DNA of 64,000 nucleotides from Macrophomina tecta (taxonomy: Eukaryota > Ascomycota > Dothideomycetes > Botryosphaeriales > Botryosphaeriaceae): positions 1,116,001-1,180,000 of the forward strand of contig JAKSGN010000043.1 in assembly GCA_024180945.1 (NCBI GenBank). Direction: 5' to 3'. This document shows, piece after piece, positions 56,619-64,000 of this stretch. Every line of letters begins with the position of its first letter. Position 1 is the stretch's first letter. The translations under genes were made by a program, and so were the position numbers. The notes beneath the pieces were generated by a model. It saw nothing but the letters and a program-made list of their open reading frames with translations, was not told the origin of the DNA and made no database searches.

Positions 56619-58302
56619 TGTTCGCCAAAACGACGCTATAGGGTAGGAGCGGGCCCTGTGCCACTGTTATAGCTTTCCCATAGATAGAAGGCGTCGATTT
56701 GCCGAGCGCAGCGGGGAACTGGAGCCAACGGTGGCCTTCCCGTATCGAGGGGTGCAACCCTAGGCTCCGAAACTCCTCGAGTCCATGATCCCGTTATGGC
56801 ATAAGGCTTCCAGCTTATCCGCATTGCCGGTCTCTTCTGACTCGGCAATGTGAATGCCTTCTAAGTATACGATCGCGTCGACTACTCCGGGGACCAAATT
56901 TTTTTTTTTTTTTTACCGCGAAGATGGAGGCAGCGGGGATTCAGCTCGCGGGGGGCCCCGGTCAGTCCCTTTTCGAGATCCGGCAAGACTTCGTGGTTGG
57001 GACTTCGAGGTAGCGCTGGAGACGTAAATCCTGCGCTGCCGCGCCTAAGCTCAGGCCAGACCCAGAGCCGGCATCGTACCACCCTGCGTCGGATAGTGCA
57101 GTGATTTAGCGGGCATGGGGTCCACGCGATGATTGGGTCTGGTGCAGATCGAGGAGCAATGATCCGGCAGAATGGGCCCCTCCAGAACCTGTCTCCACAT
57201 TCCCGAAATTACTTCGGCAGCTGAGAAAGATGATATCGGACTCGGAAGGCTACACGAAAGGCATGCAGAGGTCGCAACCCTTTACACGATCCTCCAAGGC
57301 CGGTGAAAGGAGCTTCGATGGTCAGGTACGGCTTGCAGCCCGAGGGAAAAAGAGAGATATACTTTGTAGCAAACACCATAACTTTGGTTGCCCCGGATCT
57401 GTGTAGAGAGCAGAGGTCCCATAACTGCTTCGCCATGTGGAAAAGCATCGGGTGGAGCCGCAATGCCCCGCGTGGAATCAATTCCCCGCGGGCAAGGCTG
57501 TTCTAGACGTGGCCTTCGTCAAAGATGAATTACTTGCCCCTTTCAGACACACTGCTTCACTGCCAAGGCCCAGGCTTCAGCGGCCGGATATATCGGGAAC
57601 GCGGGCTTCCACTAGAGGGCACTCGACACGGATTGCCTTGGTAATGCGGCAAGATCGCGAGGCAAACATAAAAGCCCTGCGGCTTGAAGTGAGCGGTGCT
57701 GAGAGCGGTAGATAGAACAGCGCACCCTATCCGCATCACCCTGGCGCTCCTTGGCACTGCCGCACCCAGCCTTGGTACGAAGGGGCACCGGGCCGAGGGC
57801 AAGCTGAGGTGAATAAAAGCGAGACACCAATCTGGATTTATTCGCGCGGGACTCGAAATTCTGCTTGCTGGTGCGCAGATTCGGGGACGGCAAGGGCGGG
57901 CCATGGGCGGAACGAGAAAGGCATGCATTGCGAGAGAGATGGCACCACGCAAGCGAGCGCTGAAGGGCCCGCACCGACTGGACCGGAGTACAGTACGGAT
58001 TGGGCAAAGCTGGAGAGGGAGATGGAAAGAAAAGCGCCATCCCGGAAAGGGAAAATGCCAAGGCGGCGGGAGTGGCGTAGAGTCGTCGATACCCGGGCGC
58101 CTTCCAGCGCGCAATGCCAACTCTAATTTCCTTTTTTCGTTTTATCAAAGGAACATGCGGCGGTAGATTGGAGCGAGCGACTCGTGATGACCTCATGTGG
58201 ACATGGTATATACAGCACTAAGCAGCCAGGAGCTTGGGAGGACAGAAAACAACAAGAGCAGGCTAACACTCGGCCTGCCTGACAATGGCCTCGAATTCCG
58301 CG

Positions 58303-58341
<39 letters not shown>

Positions 58342-59288
58342 GGAGGGAGGGAGTCTCGTAAAAGTGGATACAGGTGCTCGAAGGTGGCTTTCCTGGCCAG
58401 CTGCTGCAGAATCGGCTCGAGCTTGCCGTCGAACGCGTACGAGCGGAAGTGGGCCTGCGGCGCGTCTGGGCTCCAGCGGGAGGCGCGTATGCAGGGCGTC
58501 GCAGCGGGGAGGAGAGGGCATTCCGGAAGAGGAAGTAGAAGGCGAGGGTGGCAGCGGGGTCGCGGGCGGCATCGCAGATGAGGAGGCAGTGAGGGGCAGA
58601 GGGGCAGAGGCGGCGGAGCGGGCGCATGCGAGCAGGCAGGGCATCGCAGGCGGTGGGCCGGGGCCGGCTGAGCAGAGCGTCGGTGGCGGCGATGGAGGGG
58701 AATGCCCTGGCTCGGGCGGGCAGGAGGAGCAGTCGCGGGCGGCGGCCAGCGGGGAATCCAGCGCCGCTGGCTGACGTCTGTCTGTCCACCTCGCATCCAC
58801 CCGCGGCGCTAGGTCAGTGGCGGGGCGGTCCGCCCGTGCACCCGCTGCCCGGTGGCCCGTCGTAGGCGCATTGCAGGTCTGGCTCGGGGGCGTGTCATGG
58901 CGTGCGAGGCTGGCGAGTTGGTTGCCGGCCGCTGTGCTCGAATCCCCCCGGCTGCCCTGAGGTCGAGCGTCCCCAGTCGGCCATGGGCCACCTCGATTCC
59001 TTTTCTGCGGTCGCTTAGACGAGGATCAACGGCAGATCCTGATCACCGACCTCGAGGCTGGCCATCTACAGCTGGTGGCAGCTTTTTGGCCTGCAAGGCA
59101 GCGGCTGCCTCCCGCTCAACCGGCCCACGAGAAGCCAGCCCCGACACGTCGCATCGCCCAGAGCAACGCCGTCAGTCCACGGCGGCAGCTATCCATGGCC
59201 CGACACGCTCTTTCATTGGTCGCATTTCTACATGACCGCGCTCCTTCCCCTCGCCCAGACCGCACGCTCCACCAGCTCCTCCCGCTGC
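56619..59288. other. 2.7 kb spacer inside the cluster region
   Basis: No supported gene. On the minus strand around 58640-58260, fragments in different frames (DAARDPAATLAFYFLFRNAL, then FDGKLEPILQQLARKATFEHLYPLLRDSL) look protein-like but cannot be joined into one frame or family. A long A/T homopolymer lies near 56899-56914. Confidence 0.4.
58305..58336 (+). repeat. (GA)16 microsatellite
   Basis: Perfect GA dinucleotide run followed by GGGA units. Confidence 0.9.
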
Positions 59289-62200
59289 CTAGGCCAGGAA
59301 GCCTGACTTCTTCCACCGCCCAATGCACTCCACGATCAGCTCTCTGCTGAGCCCACCGCACCCGCGCAAGTGAGACGACGCTTCCCTGCCCGCCCGCGTG
59401 TCCAACACGACGCTGCCGTTGGCCAATGCCCGGAAGTCGTTCTGGAAGAAGTCAGTGAGGCTGGCGGCAACCCCCGTTGCCGCCATGCGCTGGACCCACG
59501 CTTCGAATGGAATGCGCCCGTCGCCGAGCTTCAGCGCGTCCACGGCAAACGCGCCCAAGGCCGAGAGCGGCTGCCTGACCGGATTTTCGAGATGATAGAC
59601 CGTCTGCGGCACCGGCTCCGGCTGCACGAGCATGTCGACGAGCGCCCGCGCCGCGCGGTCAACCGGCAGCCACGAGAAGTCCTGTTCCACCCGCGAGTTA
59701 GCGGACGAGCGCATGCAGCGGCAACACGACGAGGAGCAAGAGGAGGAAGAGGAGGAAGTGGAGGAAGAGGAGGAGGTGGAGGAAGAGGAGGAAGAGGAAG
59801 AAGATGCGAAGGAGAAATTCTATAACCGACCCCTGTCAGGTCCGGGAAGGCCGAAACCTTCTGCGAGGCTTTGATCAGAGCCGGAACATGCTCCTCCGTC
59901 TTCCAGATGCCGTCCGTCTGCTCGGGCCCGCTGAGCTGGCCGATGCGCACAATCATCGGCGTGCAGTGGTGCGCCCACCGCTCGCTGACGTGGTGCAGCA
60001 TGCGCTCGCACACCCATTTCGCTTCAGCGTACCCCATTGCCGTCGTCACGAGAGGGTCGTCGAGTGCCTTCTCCGGCACCGTCCTTTGGCCGTGATGCCG
60101 GACTACCGAGATGGAGGATGCCAGCATGAGGCGTGGTCTGACATGGCGCCCTGTCTGCGATGCGGCCCGCGCGAGCTGGATAAGCGTCTTCAGAGCGTTC
60201 AGCTGCGGCCGGAAGCTGGCGAGCTGCCGGTTAAAGTCGATGGGCCAAGCCAGGTGGACAATGTGCGAGATAGATGCGGTGAGTTGCTCGAGCTGGTCCT
60301 TCGAGAGGCCCAGTTCTGGCGCCTGCATACTGCCGGCCAGAAACGAAACCTTGTCCCACTCGCGAGCGGAAAGACCCACTCCTGCGGCTGAGTTGACTTG
60401 CTCCTGGCGGGCTCGCAGATCGTCGCCAGTTACCGGGGTGCGTCGGTTCAGGCATATGACCTGGGCCACGCGTTTGCTCCGCGCCAGGCAAGCCAGAGTG
60501 TGCGCGCCGAGATTCCCTGTTGAGCCCGTGAGCAGAACGACGGCACCACGTGAAGCGCCGTCCGTGGCTACGCTGTGCGTGACCACGCCGTCCGCATCGA
60601 TGGCTTGAATGTATTCTTCTGCAAGAGCCCGCATCTGGACTTCGCGACCTGCCTTCTCTTCACTCTTTCTCAGCTCGCCGCGGAGGATGGTGCCCACAGC
60701 ACTGGTCAGCTTGGCAAGAGATGGGTTCTGGTAGATGAAGGCAGCCGTGAGACGTTCTCCCGCCGTCTTTTCGACCGACGAGTTCAAAACACGTGATAAG
60801 CGTGTCGCCTGCAGTGAATCCATGCCAAGCTCGAATAGATCGTCGTCCGGCTGGGGGCCTCCATCCGCAGTCGACTTCTTGCTCATCACCATCCCAACAA
60901 GCTTCCGAATCCCACTCTCCAAGCCGTCAACTTCGAGCACGAGATCGGTACGCGCTGAGCCAAGGTCGAGAGCGTGGTATGCGGCGCGAATCTCCGCCTC
61001 AAAGACGGTCAGGACTTCCCTGCGCATCACAGATCCCTTGTCTGAGCGCGGAATCGCCTTGCCGGGCGGCTTGACGATGATGGCGTGCCGCGAGGATATC
61101 CGTGCGTGTTGATCCAGTGACGCGTTGAGCTGCGAGACCAGCTGCCACACGTGCTCCGCGAAGGCATCCACATCCGCAGGCGCCGAGCTCGATGGCTCTA
61201 CCAAAACGGCCACCTCGAAGAATCCCTGGCCCACACACACGGCCGTTTTGATCGCTGGATCCTCGGACAGCGCCTGCTCAAGCACTCGAGGCATCACTTT
61301 CTCCCCGTTCTGGAGCACAATGAGGTCGTCCCTCCGCCCGAGGATCTTTATCTCGACGCGTTGAGAGTCAGGGCGCCTGACCAGCTCGTCCTGGACCTCA
61401 AACGGGCTTCCCCAGTCGAACGGATGTCCCACGAGCTTGAAGCGCTCCAGCTCCTCACCCTGATGTCCTGCGGGGTGAAGTTGCAGGCCCAGATCCGTCC
61501 TCAGACGGAGATACCGGTAGTCGTAATCAGCCTTCGGCTCGATGATGGGCGCGATGGCACCAATCTCTGTGGCCCCATAGTGGTTGAGGACCTTGGCGCC
61601 GTCTGAGGCCAGCGCACCGCCAACCTCTGGCTTCAAAGGACCGCCGCCAATGGCGATGAAGCGCAATGGGCGCAGCAGGGAGAGCGCCCGGTCTCGCTCT
61701 GTTGGCGACAGGTTGAGCATGTCTTCGAGAATGCTCGGTACCGTCATCAACGACTGCACGCCGAAGCTGGCGAGGAGCTCCATCGTCGAGTGCGCAGCGG
61801 GGATGGTTGAACTGGGCGGAAACACGCAGCTCATACCCACCGAGAGACTGAGGCAGGGTGCCAGAAGCCCGAAGCCATGGTAGAGAGGTAATGTGGAGAG
61901 GTTTGGCCATGCGATCGACTCGCACTCCGGGAATTCATGGCAGGCGCTATACCCGAGAAGATAGCGGTGGGCGAGGCGGATGGGTTTGGGAAGCCCGGTT
62001 GTGCCGGAGGAGTGGAGGATCAAGACATCGATATCTTTCTCGTCCACATGCAAACGTGTGCCCGTCCTTGCAGCAGGGGCGACTGATGGTTCCAGAAACA
62101 ATGAGAAGGGGGCAGCAGCCTTGACTTGCACAAGGTCGGCCCCGTCGCGTGCAATGAGCCGCTCCGTTCTCTTGGACAACAAGATGGACTGCGCCCCCGT

Positions 62201-62713
62201 TTCTTTCAGCAGATGGCGCACGCTTTCGGCACCCAGCCTTGCTGACAACAGCACAGCCTGCAGAGAAATTGTCAGCTGCTACTTAACATCTTTTATCAGG
62301 TATGAACCTACGGGAGTTCCCGACGCCAGAAGCGCTGCAAGGTAGATGAATAGGCCGACATCGCTCTCCATGTACAACGCCACCGGGGGCGGCTTCAGCC
62401 TCGTTCCGTCCGCACTGAACTCCCCTCGCTCGGGCTTGGCAAAGCTCTCTTCCAACCAGCAAGAACATGCATCGACAGCTTGCTTGAGGTCCTTAAAACT
62501 GAGACGGATTGCGCTGTAGGAATAAGTTGAAGCATCCCCAGCAGCTTTTACTTCTGCCTGCAGGCAAAACGTGTGGTCCGGGTTCGCCGCTGCATTGAAA
62601 TCGATTAGATCAGGCAAGGACCGTATGCTGTCATGCCCGGTAGGTCTCGCGAGTTCCTGACCAAGTGGATCGAACCGTGCGCGGCGAAAGGCCGGTTGCT
62701 CCAAGCTGCCCAT
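59289..62713 (-). CDS. NRPS-like A-T-R carboxylic acid reductase
   Basis: Three exons (62713-62312, 62257-59831, 59681-59289) give 1,073 residues. Adenylation domain, about 25-560: LHSSGTTGLPKP near 215, NHYGATEIG near 360, RRDDLIVLQNGEK near 445. Thiolation domain: DDLFELGMDSLQ with the phosphopantetheine Ser near 615. Reductase domain, about 700-1073: VLLTGSTGNLGAHTL (NADPH site), MLASSIS, and catalytic YAEAKW near 877. There is no condensation domain. Such enzymes activate an acid as its adenylate, hold it as a thioester and release it as an aldehyde or alcohol with NADPH. Intron 2 (149 bp) is almost pure CTTCCT repeats on this strand and must be removed to keep frame. It starts 678 bp from the divergent PKS, so the PKS product is the likely substrate. 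Confidence 0.92.
59731..59812 (+). repeat. purine-rich GGAAGA tract within an intron of the A-T-R gene
   Basis: Imperfect GGA/AGA units, nearly all purine on the plus strand, within the intron 59682-59830 of the reductase gene. Confidence 0.75.
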
Positions 62714-63391
62714 TTCTCCGAGAAAGCACGCGGAGGTGAAAGAGTAATCAAAAATGTATACAGCCGTGCGCAGCCGTTTCCTTGCACGATCTCGGCACCG
62801 ACTGCTGCCTGTTGGCTACTTTTCATGTTCTTATCTTGCTTCGCCGGAGCCCGCGTGGTACGGGGTCTGGGGTTGTGGGGCCCTGACCTTGCTTAGGGAC
62901 CCCGAGTAACTTCGGAATACGCTGGTCCTCGCACACCGGGGGGGTTTGATCGTCCCCGAATTTTGCCCCCTTTGGACATGGATTGCAATTGTGTCCGGGT
63001 AAGCACATGCTTGAGTGCAAGTGCATGTGGCTTCGCCAGCATATCCTGATAGTGAAAAGAGCAGTAAGAGTTGTCCCAATGCCCGTCTTGCGCACTGAGC
63101 AGTGAATCGGAAGATTCAGGGGGGGAAAAAGTCGTGCCAAGGTCCACAAGCTACTATCAGTGATAGGGCGCCCCGATAGGAGGTCTATTTGGAGTTTTGT
63201 CTCTCTTTCATTACGGCAGGAGGTGGGCCCGTCGTGAGTGTCCTACAAATGTTCGAGGTCTTCGGAACGCTCGCAGCATTGCCGTTTCCTTTCCTGCGTT
63301 GAGTCGGCAAGGCAGGTATAAAATCCTAGGTTGCTCGCGAAGCACTGAGGCACTATCTCCTCGAGGCTGTTCTGTTTCCTGCGCCTTCAAC
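62714..63391. promoter_or_regulatory. divergent promoter, A-T-R reductase and NR-PKS
   Basis: 678 bp between head-to-head starts of the two core enzymes, suggesting joint control. Runs of G and C lie near 62937-62946 and 63119-63125. No gene inside. Confidence 0.6.
63317..63323 (+). promoter_or_regulatory. TATA box of the polyketide synthase gene
   Basis: TATAAAA 69-75 bases before the ATG at 63392. Confidence 0.6.
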
Positions 63392-64000
63392 ATGATGTCC
63401 AAAGATATTCTTCTCTTTGCTGGACAAGGGTCAAGTCTGTCCTTTGACAGGTCTTTGTTGCTCTCAACATCAGCAACAGCAGCGCGATGCCTTGACGCCT
63501 TCCATACCGCTCTTCTTTCTGAGTTTGACAGCCTCACAACCTCTGAGAAGCTTGCCGCCCAAGACATCATCACGATCTTCCCGCATGCCAGAAATCTCCT
63601 CGAACCGTCGGTGCAGGACAATCCATTGGTCCAGGGAATTGCACTGTACGTCCACCAGTTGCTTGACTTCATCTCCTATGCGGCCGACGACGCAGAAAAC
63701 TCTCGTGCCCGCCTTTCGAAACCTTTGGAAATAGCTGGATTTTGTTCTGGCATCCTCTCGGCCATCGTCATCGCCTCCTGTCCTTCCACGGAATCCCCGC
63801 AATTCCTCAATGTTGCCGTTGCTGGATTCCAGATTGCATTTTGGATCGGCCTCAGAAGCCTCCTATTCTGCAGGAAACTAACGGGAGATGCTCCCAATGG
63901 CCTACCATGGTCATTGACAATTCAGACGCTCGATCTTTCTGAACTCGAGAAAATGTTGGTTGACTGCAATCAATCAGTAAGTGTTGGAGCTCCTCGCTCA
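63392..64000 (+). CDS. non-reducing polyketide synthase, SAT domain start (runs off right edge)
   Basis: The frame from the ATG at 63392 is open for 203 codons to the window end. It starts MMSKDILLFAGQGSS, the usual opening of the starter-unit ACP transacylase (SAT) domain of fungal non-reducing PKSs. Further on it has DFISYAADD and GFCSGILSAIVIAS, the SAT active-site GxCxG with its Cys near residue 127. The length before and after fits the domain's first two-thirds. The KS, AT, PT and ACP domains should follow outside the window. SAT domains load an acyl starter onto the PKS, which then builds an aromatic chain from malonyl-CoA. A second ATG follows at once (63395). Family assignment is firm; the product is unknown. 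Confidence 0.9.
   Translation, partial: MMSKDILLFAGQGSSLSFDRSLLLSTSATAARCLDAFHTALLSEFDSLTTSEKLAAQDIITIFPHARNLLEPSVQDNPLVQGIALYVHQLLDFISYAADDAENSRARLSKPLEIAGFCSGILSAIVIASCPSTESPQFLNVAVAGFQIAFWIGLRSLLFCRKLTGDAPNGLPWSLTIQTLDLSELEKMLVDCNQSVSVGAPRS

Noticed and set aside
57557..58120. 187-residue minus-strand frame in the cluster spacer
   Set aside because: Low-complexity Arg/Pro/Ser composition, overlapping equally long frames on both strands, no motif.
58305..58336. Possible CRISPR-like array
   Set aside because: It is a plain GA microsatellite; there are no spaced repeats, and a fungal genome is not expected to carry one.
59720..62254. Unspliced A-T-R frame ending in a Leu-Pro repeat
   Set aside because: The repeat is an intron; splicing restores the conserved WLPVDRAARALVDML end of the reductase domain.

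Overview
The window is nuclear DNA from a filamentous ascomycete (Pezizomycotina). Most genes are split by GT-AG introns of about 50-75 bp with CTNAY-type branch sites, genes lie on both strands without operons, and the families are typical of the group: AltA1-like and DUF1996 secreted proteins, GMC oxidoreductases, cytochromes P450, a Dfg5-type GPI mannanase, a Git1-type transporter and a non-reducing polyketide synthase. An AltA1-like gene leans towards Dothideomycetes, but that is inference. All exon boundaries below were read by eye; each spliced model was checked for reading phase and for continuity of family motifs.

Left part (1-20 kb): the 5' part of a DUF1996 gene runs off the left edge. 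It is followed by a secreted cysteine-containing protein and then a run of damaged genes: a GMC oxidoreductase with one in-frame stop, a secreted protein with two single-base frame slips, and a type-B carboxylesterase that has lost its nucleophile elbow and C-terminal half. Intact genes follow: a small membrane protein, a GH76 Dfg5/Dcw1-like mannanase, an aldehyde dehydrogenase and a cytochrome P450. A heavily decayed beta-lactamase-like serine hydrolase closes this part.

Middle (20-50 kb): a 74-residue zinc-binding protein is hidden across an intron. Then come an SDR (-), an FAD monooxygenase (+), a sugar-transporter-like MFS (-) and a second P450 (+), arranged as two divergent pairs that could form a small pathway. 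Two small secreted proteins follow; one is AltA1-like and the other appears to have lost its ATG. Next is a full-length hAT DNA transposon with near-perfect terminal inverted repeats and an uninterrupted transposase. Beyond it are an intact GMC oxidoreductase, a Git1-like MFS divergent from an M24-family metallopeptidase-like membrane protein, a possible OB-fold protein and a pogo/Fot1 transposase relic.

Right part (50.3 kb to the edge): a probable polyketide biosynthetic gene cluster. It has a phenol-hydroxylase-type FAD monooxygenase and an O-methyltransferase sharing a 267-bp divergent promoter, a three-repeat Myb regulator, a three-domain adenylation-thiolation-reductase (A-T-R) enzyme, and, divergent from the latter, the SAT-domain start of a non-reducing polyketide synthase that continues past the window. 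A working inference is that the PKS makes an aromatic acid or ester, the A-T-R enzyme reduces a carboxyl group to an aldehyde or alcohol, and the monooxygenase and methyltransferase hydroxylate and O-methylate the ring.
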